DNA of 64,000 bases from Ancylobacter oerskovii (GTDB lineage Bacteria; Pseudomonadota; Alphaproteobacteria; Rhizobiales; Xanthobacteraceae), in NCBI RefSeq assembly GCF_018390555.1, contig NZ_JAHBGB010000037.1, positions 1-64,000 of the forward strand, written 5' to 3'. A program made the translations under genes and the position numbers. The notes under the pieces were generated by a model. The model had not been told where the DNA came from and searched no databases. It saw only the letters and a list, made by a program, of their open reading frames with translations. Positions 35,707 through 43,880 of the stretch are shown here, piece by piece (the stretch's first letter is position 1; each line of letters begins with the position of its first letter).

Positions 35707-35760
35707 GATCGTCCCCAGTAAAGGACGATCCAAAAAGCTCGGTACCTCTTGATAGGTACC
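35707..35760 (+). other. two tandem hairpins in the leader of a small gene
   Basis: First: GATCGTCC (35707-35714) and GGACGATC (35723-35730), 8-base perfect stem and 8-base loop. Second: GGTACC (35741-35746) and GGTACC (35755-35760), itself palindromic, also an 8-base loop. Both lie within 75 bases before ATG 35781 and neither ends in a T-tract. Confidence 0.5.
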
Positions 35761-35780
35761 ACTCATAGGGATGGAAGCCG

Positions 35781-35987
35781 ATGCCTGATCTCACCCGACA
35801 CAGCATGGTCAAGGTTCTGACCATTCGCGATGGCGATCTGAAAGTCCCGCTCGCCGAAGCGATGGAAATGATCGACGAAAATCCCGCCTGGCACGTTCGC
35901 ATCCCCACCGGATACAACCCGCAGGGTGGAAAGATATTGGCTCTCAACGATGTGAGGCGCCTGCTCAAGGAGCTTCCCCACGCCTAG
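35781..35987 (+). CDS. small hypothetical protein
   Basis: Protein of 68 residues, soluble and mixed in charge (MVKVLTIRDGDLKVPLAEAM, then WHVRIPTGYNPQGGKILALN). No recognised domain. The N-terminal half looks like a beta-strand followed by a helix. A GGGATGGAAG sequence sits before the ATG. It stands alone behind two tandem hairpins, so its expression may be controlled at RNA level. Confidence 0.5.
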   Translation: MPDLTRHSMVKVLTIRDGDLKVPLAEAMEMIDENPAWHVRIPTGYNPQGGKILALNDVRRLLKELPHA

Positions 35988-36188
35988 CCGCGGCATCGAT
36001 GCCGGGTGCCCGTCGCGTTGATTCGGCTCGATGTGGGTGCCTGCGACGCTCCGGCATGTGACGACCCGTCCCTGCCTGCCCGGCGTCTCGGCGCCGCGAA
36101 TGGCCGGCCGGCATGTCCCGTCGCCGTCTGCCCCCGTGCTTCCCGGGGAGCGGAGGGCGATGGTCCCTGCCTTGGCGGCGGAAGATCT

Positions 36189-37235
36189 TCAGCGGCCGGT
36201 CCCGGCATAGAACGCGGCCAGCGGGTCGAGGCTATCCTCGGGCAGCCTCTCGGCGATCTTCTGCATGATCGGCGCATGGGCGCTGCCGCCGCGCGCCTTT
36301 TGCCGCATCAGGCGGAGCTGGGCGGCCAGGTAGCCGGCATCCTGCCCGGCAAGGCGGGGAATGGCCGGGTTGCGCCGGGCCGACGCCCCATGACAGCTTT
36401 CGCAGGCGGGCACGTCGGCCTGCGGCAGTCCGTTGCGGGCGATCCCGGCGGCCTCGCCGGTACCGGAAGGAAGGCTGTCGCTTAGCCCCGGGCGTTCGGC
36501 ATAATGGCGGGCGAGGCGGGAAACATCCTCGTCCGTGAGCCGTTCGACGGCCAGCTGCATGAAACCGCCATGGCGGCGTCCCTCGCGGAACGCCCGTAGC
36601 GTCGCGGCGAGATAGGTCTCGCTCTGCCCGCCGATGACCGGGAACGCGCCTCCCGCCGCTCCGCCATCCTGCCCATGGCAGCGGGCGCAGGCCTCCAGCA
36701 CCGGATCCCCGGAGACGGCAGGCCCGAAGGCGAGCGCGCGGTAGCGCTCGGGCGTCATCTGCGGCAGGGCGCGGAGGAAGCCGACCATCGCCCAGACCTC
36801 GTCGGCCCGGCCGCGTGCCGGCCAGGCGGGCATGCCGGTATATTTCACTCCATGGCCGACGATGCGGGAGAGCTCGCGCGGGGTCCATTTGTCCGCGGAG
36901 CCGGTGAGGCGCGGCGGCGGCGGCGTCATGTGACGCGCCTCCACCGGCGTCGGCATCAGCGGCGAGCCGTGGCAGAACGCGCAGCCGGTCTCGAAATGGC
37001 CGGCGGCGCGGCGGACGAGCCGCTCGGCGTCGAGATCGGCCGGCGGCTCCGGTTCGAACCACGCATAGGTGCGTACATAGTTGCGCATGCCCCAATGCAG
37101 CGCCCAGTTGGTGATCTGCCAATGTCCGGTGCTGGCGCCGATATTGACGATCCCGCTCCAGGCGAGGAGCAGGCCCGCGCCGCCGAGGACGGCAAGGCCG
37201 AGCAGCAGGCGGCGCCCGGTGACGACGATCCTCAT
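36189..37235 (-). CDS. triheme cytochrome c
   Basis: Membrane-anchored cytochrome c of 348 residues. A single N-terminal helix (about 9-27) is followed by three c-type heme motifs: CAFCH (85-89), CARCH (183-187) and CESCH (278-282). Distal methionine candidates are MPAW and the IMQK segment. The second and third domains resemble diheme c4/c553-type cytochromes. It is the last gene of the oxidase cluster and overlaps ctaG by ATGA (37232-37235). It likely feeds electrons to the caa3 oxidase, perhaps from a bc1 complex or a periplasmic dehydrogenase. Confidence 0.9.
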   Translation of the reverse strand: MRIVVTGRRLLLGLAVLGGAGLLLAWSGIVNIGASTGHWQITNWALHWGMRNYVRTYAWFEPEPPADLDAERLVRRAAGHFETGCAFCHGSPLMPTPVEARHMTPPPPRLTGSADKWTPRELSRIVGHGVKYTGMPAWPARGRADEVWAMVGFLRALPQMTPERYRALAFGPAVSGDPVLEACARCHGQDGGAAGGAFPVIGGQSETYLAATLRAFREGRRHGGFMQLAVERLTDEDVSRLARHYAERPGLSDSLPSGTGEAAGIARNGLPQADVPACESCHGASARRNPAIPRLAGQDAGYLAAQLRLMRQKARGGSAHAPIMQKIAERLPEDSLDPLAAFYAGTGR

Positions 37236-37897
37236 GGAGCGTCTCCCCTCATGACGCGGCGCTCCTCGGGCGCGAGCAGCACCCGCGCCATCAGCACCAG
37301 GCCGCCGGCGAGATAGACCGCGCCGCCGACCATCAGCATGATCACCCCGCCAAGCTGCTGGTCGGCGAGGGCAGCGGCCTGTGCCGCATGCTCGTGGTGG
37401 TAGAGCGGGCGGCTGGCGAAGGCGAGGAGTGCGCCGAGCAGCGTCATGTGCATGGAGGTGACGAGCAGCGCCAGCGTGCCCATCAGGCTGCCGGCCATCC
37501 GGTTGCCGGCGCCGTTGCCGAGGCAGCTCAGCCACAGCAGCAGCCCGACCGCGAGAAAGCTCGCCTGTTCGAGGACGAGCAGGCCCGGCGCGTGGCGGGC
37601 GAGGCCGTGCAGCCCGGGCATGTGCCATCCCCACACCACGGCGAATTCCGCCATGGCGATCCCCAGCGGCGGAAACAGGCGCGGCCAGCGGCGGGTGGGG
37701 TCGAGCCCGCTGCCGGACAGGTCGATGGCGATGAGCGGGGCGGCGAGGGCGACCACGCCCATATGCATGGTCATATGCGCGCTGAACGCATACGCGCCGG
37801 AGGCCTGCGGGCCGGCATGCATCGCCAGGCCCGGCAGCGGCCCGCCCCATATCAGCGCAAGCAGGAGAAGGCCGGCGGCGAGGCAGGTGCGTTTCAT
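37232..37897 (-). CDS. ctaG: CtaG, cytochrome c oxidase assembly membrane protein (caa3 type)
   Basis: Polytopic membrane protein of 221 residues of the caa3-CtaG family, thought to help build the copper centre of caa3 oxidases. Family-like histidine-containing helices are seen: HMTMHMGVVALAAPLIAID, then FAVVWGWHMPGLH and LVTSMHMTLLGALLAF. It is unrelated to the Cox11-type protein also called CtaG. ATG 37897 overlaps the previous stop by four bases. Confidence 0.88.
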   Translation of the reverse strand: MKRTCLAAGLLLLALIWGGPLPGLAMHAGPQASGAYAFSAHMTMHMGVVALAAPLIAIDLSGSGLDPTRRWPRLFPPLGIAMAEFAVVWGWHMPGLHGLARHAPGLLVLEQASFLAVGLLLWLSCLGNGAGNRMAGSLMGTLALLVTSMHMTLLGALLAFASRPLYHHEHAAQAAALADQQLGGVIMLMVGGAVYLAGGLVLMARVLLAPEERRVMRGDAP

Positions 37898-38262
37898 CGC
37901 ACGCACTCCGTGATGAAGAGCGCCGGCAGCGCCCCGAACAGCACGGCGACGGCGCTCAGCCCCACCAGCAGCAGCGTGGCGAAGCCGAGAAAGTGCTGGC
38001 GGTCCTCGTCGGTCGCCTCGTCATGCGGCGGCAGGTCGTCGCCGAAGCCCCAGTGGCGATGTGCCTGCAGCCCGGCGAGCAGGATCAGCCCGAGCGCGAG
38101 GAGGGTCGCCCCCGCGATGGCCAGCCGCAGGCCCGGGAGCCAGGACGGGTCCTTGGCGCAGACGATCGCCGCGGCGACATAGCAGAACAGGAAATGCAGC
38201 GCCCACACCGTCGGCGGGGTGATCAGCGTCCACATATTGGCGGTGTCGCGGCGAAACAGCAT
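37894..38262 (-). CDS. small membrane protein of the caa3 oxidase cluster
   Basis: Protein of 122 residues with three hydrophobic helices (about 11-36, 45-65 and 90-115) and a His-containing loop (AGLQAHRHWGFGDDLPPHDE). Its place between coxA and ctaG, with overlap into ctaG, suggests a role in oxidase assembly or as a small subunit. I do not recognise a named family. The ATG at 38262 has GAGGAAG six bases upstream. Confidence 0.7.
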   Translation of the reverse strand: MLFRRDTANMWTLITPPTVWALHFLFCYVAAAIVCAKDPSWLPGLRLAIAGATLLALGLILLAGLQAHRHWGFGDDLPPHDEATDEDRQHFLGFATLLLVGLSAVAVLFGALPALFITECVR

Positions 38263-38271
38263 GGCGCTTCC

Positions 38272-40782
38272 TCACATGGTCAACGGGGCGAGGAGGAGCA
38301 CGGCGAGCGTCGCCGCCATGGTGAGCGCGGCGAAGTGCCAGTAGAGCACCACGTTGCGCAGGTCGATGTCGTGCGTCGCGGTCAGCCGCCCGGCCAGGCT
38401 GCCGGCCAGGCAGTAGCCCTGCATCAGCGCGCCGGCGGTATTGTGCAGCGCCGTCCAGATCGCCAGGACCCACACCATGGCGTCGTAGACGTGGCGGGTC
38501 GGCGAGAGGCCGGCGTTCCAGGGGGCGGCGAGCAGCAGGCCGCCACCGGCAAGCGCCAGCAGCGCCGCCAGCGCCAGGGCGAGGCGGGTGGCGGTGGCGC
38601 GCCCGGTCGCGTTCAGTCGCCGCGCGGCCAGCATCAGCGCCCAGGCCGCCAGCGTCGCGATGCCGGCCGCCATGCCGAGCGCGAGGTCGGGAAGGGCGGA
38701 CCCCTCGGGCGGGAAGGCGGCATGCACCGTCCAGTAGTAGAAATAGGCGAAGATCAGGCTGAGGAAGGCGGTGCCGTCGCCGACCATGGTGATGAACATC
38801 GCCCACCAGCCGACCGATGTCGGCCCCGAGGCATAGAGCGGCAAGGCGATGCCCATCCCGGCGTCGGTCGTCGGCTTCTCCGGGATGCGGGCGGTGCCGG
38901 TCCACAGCCAGACCAGGATGGCCACGACGCCGGCGACGCCGCTGGCGAGGCCGAGCCACCACCCGTGGAAGGTGGTGGCGATGAAGCTGCCGCCGATCAG
39001 CAGGGCGGCGATCATCGGCTTGAAGCTGTTGCCGGGTACCCGCAGCACCTGCTCGGGCGTGGCGTCGAGGACGTCGGTGACCATAGTCTCGCGCTGGCCC
39101 TCCGGCGCGCCGGGCAGGAAGAAGCGGCCGGTGTCGATGTCGTCGATCAGGTTCTTCTGGTCCCAGAGCGGGTAGCGGCTGGAGACCAGCGGCACCGAGC
39201 GGATGCCCCAGGGTTCGGACGGATCGCCCGCCACCCATTCCAGCGTGCCGGCGTTCCACGGGTTGCGCGGCGCGCGCGGCTTGCCGGGGCGCAGCACGTC
39301 GACCACGAGCACGAGGATGCCCGCCGCCATCACGAAGGCGCCGAGGGTGGAGACGAGGTTCAGCCCCTCCCAGCCCAATCCTTCCTGATAGGTGTAGACC
39401 CGGCGCGGCATGCCCCGGAGACCGGTGATGTGCATCGGCAGGAAGGCGATGTTGAAGCCGCAGAACATCAGCCAGAACGACCAGCGCCCGAGCCTTTCCG
39501 ACAGCATCCGCCCGGTGATGAAGGGGTGGAAGTAGTAGACCCCGGCGATCAGCGGGAAGAACATGCCGCCGATCAGCGTGTAGTGCAGGTGCGCGACGAC
39601 GAAATAGCTGTCATGCGCCTGCCAGTCGAAGGGGGCGAGCGCCACCATCACCCCGGTCAGCCCGCCAAAGGTGAAGATGGCGAGTGCCCCGGTGGCGTAG
39701 AGCATGGGGATGGCGAAGATCACCCGTCCCGCCAGCAGCGTCGCCACGAAGACGAAGATCTGCACCCCGGTGGGGATCGCCACCGCCTCGGAGGCGGCGG
39801 AAAAGAAGCCGATCGACAGCGCCGGCAGGCCGATGGTGAACATGTGGTGCGCCCACAGCCCGAAGCTGAGGAAGCCTGTGCCCACCGCCGCCAGCACGAT
39901 CCAGCCATAGCCGAGGATCGGGCGCTGCGCGAAGGTCGGCACGATCATCGCGAGCAGCGCGATGGAAGGCAGGAAGATGATGTAGACCTCGGGGTGGCCG
40001 AAGATCCAGAACAGGTGCTGCCATAGCACCGGGTCGCCGCCGCGCGCGACGTCGAAGAACGGCCAGTCGAACAGCCGCTGCATCTCGAACAGGATGTCGC
40101 CGGCGATCAGCGGCGGGAAGGCGAACAGGATCATCCCGCCGACGATCAGCACATACCAGCAATAGAGCGGCATCAGGTTGATGCGCATGCCCGGCGGGCG
40201 GCATTTCAGCACCCCGACGATCAGTTCCACCGCCGCGGCGATGGAGGCGATCTCGATGAAGGAGAGGCCGAGCAGCCAGATGTCGGCGCCGATGCCGGTC
40301 TGCTTCGTGTCCGTGGCGAGCGGGGGATACATGAACCAGCCCGAATCCGGCGCGGCGTCGAACAGGATCGAGCCGCCGACGAACACCCCGCCGATCAGGA
40401 AGCACCAGAAGCCGAAGGCGGAGAGGCGCGGAAAGGGCAGGTCGCGCGCGGCCAGCATCTGCGGCAGGATGAGGATCGCCACCGCCTCGAAGATCGGCAC
40501 GGCGAACAGGAACATCATCATCGTGCCGTGCAGCGTGTAGAGCTGGTTGTAGGTGCCGGCCGGGACGAGGTCGTTGTCGGGTACGGCGAGCTGCGCGCGC
40601 ATGATCAGCGCCAGCACGCCGGCGAACAGGAAGAAGAAGAACGAGGCGGCGGTGTACCAGACGCCGACGATCTGGTTGTTGACGTTGGAGAAATAGCGCC
40701 AGCCGGTGGGCACTTCCCAGGCGGCCCGGAGCTCCCGCTCTTCCCGGCGCTTGCGGTCCTCGTCCGTTTCGGACCCGGTCAT
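38272..40782 (-). CDS. coxA: cytochrome c oxidase subunit I fused to subunit III
   Basis: Heme-copper oxidase catalytic subunit of 836 residues, reducing oxygen to water and pumping protons. Heme and copper ligands are visible in LYTLHGTMMMF, HPEVYIIFLP (CuB His and the cross-linked Tyr), LWAHHMF and VVAHLHYTL. After about residue 560 the protein continues with a subunit III-like segment of seven further helices (TTFHGWWLGLASG, then FLSLIFAYFYYWTVH and LRNVVLYWHFAALTM). This gives a CoxA-CoxC fusion as in some caa3 oxidases. ATG 40782 overlaps the coxB stop (ATGA). The A-type proton-channel motifs were not checked one by one. Confidence 0.93.
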   Translation of the reverse strand: MTGSETDEDRKRREERELRAAWEVPTGWRYFSNVNNQIVGVWYTAASFFFFLFAGVLALIMRAQLAVPDNDLVPAGTYNQLYTLHGTMMMFLFAVPIFEAVAILILPQMLAARDLPFPRLSAFGFWCFLIGGVFVGGSILFDAAPDSGWFMYPPLATDTKQTGIGADIWLLGLSFIEIASIAAAVELIVGVLKCRPPGMRINLMPLYCWYVLIVGGMILFAFPPLIAGDILFEMQRLFDWPFFDVARGGDPVLWQHLFWIFGHPEVYIIFLPSIALLAMIVPTFAQRPILGYGWIVLAAVGTGFLSFGLWAHHMFTIGLPALSIGFFSAASEAVAIPTGVQIFVFVATLLAGRVIFAIPMLYATGALAIFTFGGLTGVMVALAPFDWQAHDSYFVVAHLHYTLIGGMFFPLIAGVYYFHPFITGRMLSERLGRWSFWLMFCGFNIAFLPMHITGLRGMPRRVYTYQEGLGWEGLNLVSTLGAFVMAAGILVLVVDVLRPGKPRAPRNPWNAGTLEWVAGDPSEPWGIRSVPLVSSRYPLWDQKNLIDDIDTGRFFLPGAPEGQRETMVTDVLDATPEQVLRVPGNSFKPMIAALLIGGSFIATTFHGWWLGLASGVAGVVAILVWLWTGTARIPEKPTTDAGMGIALPLYASGPTSVGWWAMFITMVGDGTAFLSLIFAYFYYWTVHAAFPPEGSALPDLALGMAAGIATLAAWALMLAARRLNATGRATATRLALALAALLALAGGGLLLAAPWNAGLSPTRHVYDAMVWVLAIWTALHNTAGALMQGYCLAGSLAGRLTATHDIDLRNVVLYWHFAALTMAATLAVLLLAPLTM

Positions 40783-41765
40783 CGCAGGCTCTCCATATAG
40801 GCGAGGATGGCGTCGAGCTCGGCCGGCGCCAGCATGCCGAAGGACGGCATGCGCACCCCGGGCTTCAGCCGCTCCACGTCGGCGACGAAGCGGCGCCGGT
40901 TCCCGGGCGTGTTGGGCATGAGGCCGGCGCCGAGGCTGGAACGCCCGGCGAGATGCGTCAGGTCCGGGCCGATGGTGCCGGTCGCGGCCGTGCCGCGCAC
41001 CGTATGGCAACCGCCGCAGCCATTGGCGAGGAAGGCGGCCTCGTCGCCTCCCGGCGTGGCGGGGGCGGCCTGCCGGACGAGCCAGGCGTCGAAGTCCGCC
41101 GGCGGCATCACCTCCACCGGAAAGGCCATCAGCGCGTGGGCGGTGCCGCAGAATTCGGCGCAGACGCCGCGATAGGTGCCGGGGCGCTGCGGCCGCAGCA
41201 CCAGCCGGTTGGTCCGGCCGGGGATCATGTCCATCTTGCCGCCCAGCGAGGGGATCCACAGCGAATGGATCACGTCGACGCTGTCGAGCGTGAGCTCGGC
41301 GGCGCGGCCGGCGGGCAGGCGGAGCTCGTTGGCGGTCTCGATCCGCACGTCGCCTGCGCCGACATAGGTGATGCGCCACCAGTATTGCTCGGCGGAAATC
41401 TCGATCCGCAGCGCCGGCTCGGCGGCGCGCAGCACCGGCATCAGCCGCAGGCCATAGATCAGCAGCCCGGCGAGGATGAGCGTCGGCGCGAAGGCGCCGC
41501 TCCACAGGATGAGGCGCAGCCCGGCGCGGTCGCTGATCGGCTGCCTCTGGAAGCGGCCGCCGAACACCGCCGCGCCGACGACCAGCGCCCAGACAAGGCC
41601 GGCACCGGCGAGCATCACCCAGAAGAGATGCGCGATCTCGGCGGCTTCCTCGCCGGCGGGATCAAGCGCCGATTGCGGGCCGCCGCAGGCGGATACGAGG
41701 AAGCCGGCGCCCAGAACGAGGCCGGCGCTACATTCCCGCCTTCTGCGATCGGGCGTGGCTCCCAT
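40779..41765 (-). CDS. coxB: cytochrome c oxidase subunit II with fused cytochrome c (caa3)
   Basis: Subunit II of 328 residues, probably a lipoprotein (lipobox FLVSAC, Cys27). Two membrane helices (about 45-68 and 88-107) precede the CuA domain with its ligands His167, Cys202, Cys206, His210 and Met213 in CAEFCGTAHALM. A cytochrome c domain follows (CGGCH at 250-254, and MPSFGML holding a likely distal Met). Fusion of a heme c domain to CoxB defines caa3-type oxidases. It lies 15 bases after the small gene at 41781. Confidence 0.95.
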   Translation of the reverse strand: MGATPDRRRRECSAGLVLGAGFLVSACGGPQSALDPAGEEAAEIAHLFWVMLAGAGLVWALVVGAAVFGGRFQRQPISDRAGLRLILWSGAFAPTLILAGLLIYGLRLMPVLRAAEPALRIEISAEQYWWRITYVGAGDVRIETANELRLPAGRAAELTLDSVDVIHSLWIPSLGGKMDMIPGRTNRLVLRPQRPGTYRGVCAEFCGTAHALMAFPVEVMPPADFDAWLVRQAAPATPGGDEAAFLANGCGGCHTVRGTAATGTIGPDLTHLAGRSSLGAGLMPNTPGNRRRFVADVERLKPGVRMPSFGMLAPAELDAILAYMESLR

Positions 41766-41780
41766 GCCGGTGCCGGGCGG

Positions 41781-42038
41781 TCAGGAGAGCGCGCTCCACG
41801 GCGTGGCCGAGGGATCCTGCGTGCCGAGCAGGCTTTCGCCGTCGCGGGCTCCCGGCACCACGATCACCACCTCGCGCCCGGCGCGGATGCCATTGGAGGC
41901 CGAGGCGACGGCCGCCTCGAAGGCGGCTTCCTTGCTCGCATAGGCCATTCCTGCCTCGTCGTTCAATTCGATGCGCCACGCGGCCTCGGTGCCGCGGATG
42001 CGGTAGATGTCGACATCCTCGCGGGTGGGTGTCCGCAT
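41781..42038 (-). CDS. small hypothetical protein between topoisomerase and oxidase genes
   Basis: Protein of 85 residues, soluble. It has an alternating pattern with a central helix (SKEAAFEAAVASASNGIRAG) and a beta-strand (EVVIVVPGA). It is somewhat like short DUF2188-type stress proteins, but I would not assign it. The ATG at 42038 is picked because GGAGGG lies seven bases upstream; 42056 is an alternative. It sits close to both neighbours on the same strand. Confidence 0.6.
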   Translation of the reverse strand: MRTPTREDVDIYRIRGTEAAWRIELNDEAGMAYASKEAAFEAAVASASNGIRAGREVVIVVPGARDGESLLGTQDPSATPWSALS

Positions 42039-42065
42039 CGATTGACCCTCCGTCATCTGGTCTCG

Positions 42066-43202
42066 TCACGTCGGGTGAACGGCTGCGGGCGAAATGGGTT
42101 CCGTGCGGCGCCGGCGGTTTCGCGCCGGCTTCGTCGCCGGTGGCGGCGCGCCGGTGCTCTCCTGCAGCAGCTGCGCGAGCAGCGCCGTGCGGGCCGCCAG
42201 GGACCGCCGCGCATCCGCCCCGCCGGCGAGGCGGGCGAGCCGTCCGCTGGCGAAGGCGGCGATCACCGCGTCGTGCACATAGGAGGAGCGACAGACCGTG
42301 ACGGTGTTGGCGAGCTGCTCGGCGAGAGGCTCCACCGCGGTCTTGATCTGCTGCCGCAGGCCGCGCTCGCTGGTGTCGGGCACCACATGGGACAGCCCGT
42401 CTATGACGCCCAGGCAGGCGGTCAGGGTACGGAAATCCTTCAGGGAAATGCCGGCGCCGCCGATCTCGCGGAGATAGGCGTTCACCTCGCCGGCACGGAG
42501 CGCATGCACGCCGCCGCCCGCGTCCCGATGGAGGAAAAGCCGACGGCCGGGCAGGGCCTTGAGGCGGAGCAGGGCGGCGGCGAGCGCGGCGTCGCGGGCC
42601 TCCTTCTCGACGAGCTTGCCGCCCTTGCCCTTGAAGCGGAGCGTGATGCGCTCGCCCTCGATCCGCAAATGCGACTTCAGCAGCGTGGTGGCCCCCCGCG
42701 TGCCGCGCTCCTCGGCATATTGCTCGCCGCCGGCGCGGATGGCGGTGAGGGCGACCAACTGCACCACGCTCGCCAGGGCGAGGCGGCGGTCGGGCTCGGG
42801 CCGGCCGAGCGCGCGGCGCACCGAACGCCGGATCGCCGGCAGCGATTGCGCGAGGCAGGCGAGGCGCAACGCCTTCAGTTCCTCGCGTACCCGCGTCCAG
42901 TCGGGGTGATAGCGATATTGCAGCCGGCCGGCGGCATCCTCGCCGATCGCCTGCAGATGCGCGCGTGGGTCCGGGGCGTAGCGCACGTCGCGATAGGCGG
43001 GCGGCACGGCGAGGCCTAGCAGGCGGGAGCGGATCTCGGGATCGGTGACGAGGCCTCCCTCGGCGTCGTGGAAGCTGAAGCCCTTGCCGGCCTTCCGGCG
43101 GCGGATGGTGAGCTCGGCGCGAGCGGCGATCCGCAGGCCGCATCGTCGCGCGAGCCGGCGGAGAGCGCCGCGATCGAAGGGGAGGAGGGTGGTTTTCGGC
43201 AT
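42066..43202 (-). CDS. type IB DNA topoisomerase
   Basis: Eukaryote/poxvirus-like topoisomerase IB of 378 residues, which relaxes supercoils through a 3'-phosphotyrosine. The N-terminal DNA-binding part (to about 85) includes GFSFHDAEGGLVTDPE. The catalytic domain has RAGGEQYAEERGTRGATTLL, KGKGGK (catalytic Lys), ISLKDFRTLTA (catalytic Arg) and CRSSYVHDAVI, where the tyrosine near residue 304 is the nucleophile. Bacteria carry this as an accessory enzyme. It is the first gene of a leftward run that continues into the oxidase cluster. Confidence 0.93.
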   Translation of the reverse strand: MPKTTLLPFDRGALRRLARRCGLRIAARAELTIRRRKAGKGFSFHDAEGGLVTDPEIRSRLLGLAVPPAYRDVRYAPDPRAHLQAIGEDAAGRLQYRYHPDWTRVREELKALRLACLAQSLPAIRRSVRRALGRPEPDRRLALASVVQLVALTAIRAGGEQYAEERGTRGATTLLKSHLRIEGERITLRFKGKGGKLVEKEARDAALAAALLRLKALPGRRLFLHRDAGGGVHALRAGEVNAYLREIGGAGISLKDFRTLTACLGVIDGLSHVVPDTSERGLRQQIKTAVEPLAEQLANTVTVCRSSYVHDAVIAAFASGRLARLAGGADARRSLAARTALLAQLLQESTGAPPPATKPARNRRRRTEPISPAAVHPT

Positions 43203-43355
43203 GGCGGATCGATGCTGGAGGCGATGCTGGAGGCCCGGCTGGCGTGCCGCGACCCTCGGTCGCGCCGGATCAACGTCTTGTGGCGAAGGCCGTTCCTTCG
43301 CTAGGGAACGCCGGTTCGTGCCGAACGTTGATCACGGCCGGACGCGGAGGAAACG

Positions 43356-43712
43356 ATGGACGAGCGTGAAGAACACATACGTCGCCGGGCCCACAGGCTG
43401 TGGGAGGAGGAAGGGCGGCCCGAAGGGCGCGCCGAGCAGCACTGGTTCCAGGCGAAGGAGATGCTGGCGGTCGAGGAGGGCGAGATGCCGACCTCTCCCG
43501 TTGCCGAGCCGTCGCCGGAGCCGATCGAGGCGCTGGTCAATGCGGGCGAGTTCCCCACCCTGACCGATCAGGGCGAAATGGAGATCCCGCACCGGCCGCA
43601 GGCGGAAGCCGCGCCCGCGGTCGCGGCGCCGAAGCCGGCCGCCCGCGGTGGGGGGAGGGCGCCGGGAGCGAAGTCGGCCGCCAAGGCGGCCAAGCCGCCG
43701 GCCCTCGGCTGA
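43356..43712 (+). CDS. DUF2934-domain protein
   Basis: Protein of 118 residues. The first 33 residues are a DUF2934 domain (HIRRRAHRLWEEEGRPEGRA, then HW). Next comes an acidic/proline-rich linker and an Ala/Lys/Gly-rich basic tail (GAKSAAKAAKPPALG) that might touch nucleic acid. DUF2934 has no known function and is frequent in Rhizobiales. It is divergent from the topoisomerase gene. Confidence 0.8.
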   Translation: MDEREEHIRRRAHRLWEEEGRPEGRAEQHWFQAKEMLAVEEGEMPTSPVAEPSPEPIEALVNAGEFPTLTDQGEMEIPHRPQAEAAPAVAAPKPAARGGGRAPGAKSAAKAAKPPALG

Positions 43713-43740
43713 CGCTTCAGGGAACCCGAAGCAACATCGC

Positions 43741-43769
43741 CCGGGACGCCGAACCATTCGGCGCCCCGG
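43741..43769 (+). terminator. strong hairpin after DUF2934 gene
   Basis: A 13-base stem with one mismatch (CCGGGACGCCGAA with TTCGGCGCCCCGG) and loop CCAT, 29 bases after the stop. It has no T-tract, so it could be a Rho-type or partial terminator. Confidence 0.5.
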
Positions 43770-43818
43770 ACATTGGGAAGGCAGGCAGGCCCGAACGGGC
43801 GCCTTTCTCGCTTGCGGA

Positions 43819-43850
43819 GCGGATATCGGCGGCGTGACCGCGATATCCGC
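43819..43850 (+). promoter_or_regulatory. inverted repeat in the leader of the sugar dehydrogenase
   Basis: Perfect 10-base inverted repeat GCGGATATCG and CGATATCCGC with a 12-base spacer, ending 30 bases before ATG 43881. Each arm holds the palindrome GATATC. It is a candidate operator or leader hairpin. Confidence 0.45.
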
Positions 43851-43880
43851 AACCGTTCGGCGAACAGTCAGGAGCCGCCG

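Noticed and set aside
35992-36003. 12-base palindrome GGCATCGATGCC
   Set aside because: Short, single and next to no promoter or gene start; could be chance at this base composition.
37993-40026. 677-residue forward frame opposite coxA
   Set aside because: His/Gln/Arg-rich shadow of the oxidase gene.
40953-43019. 688-residue forward frame opposite coxB and the topoisomerase
   Set aside because: Shadow; crosses three real genes.
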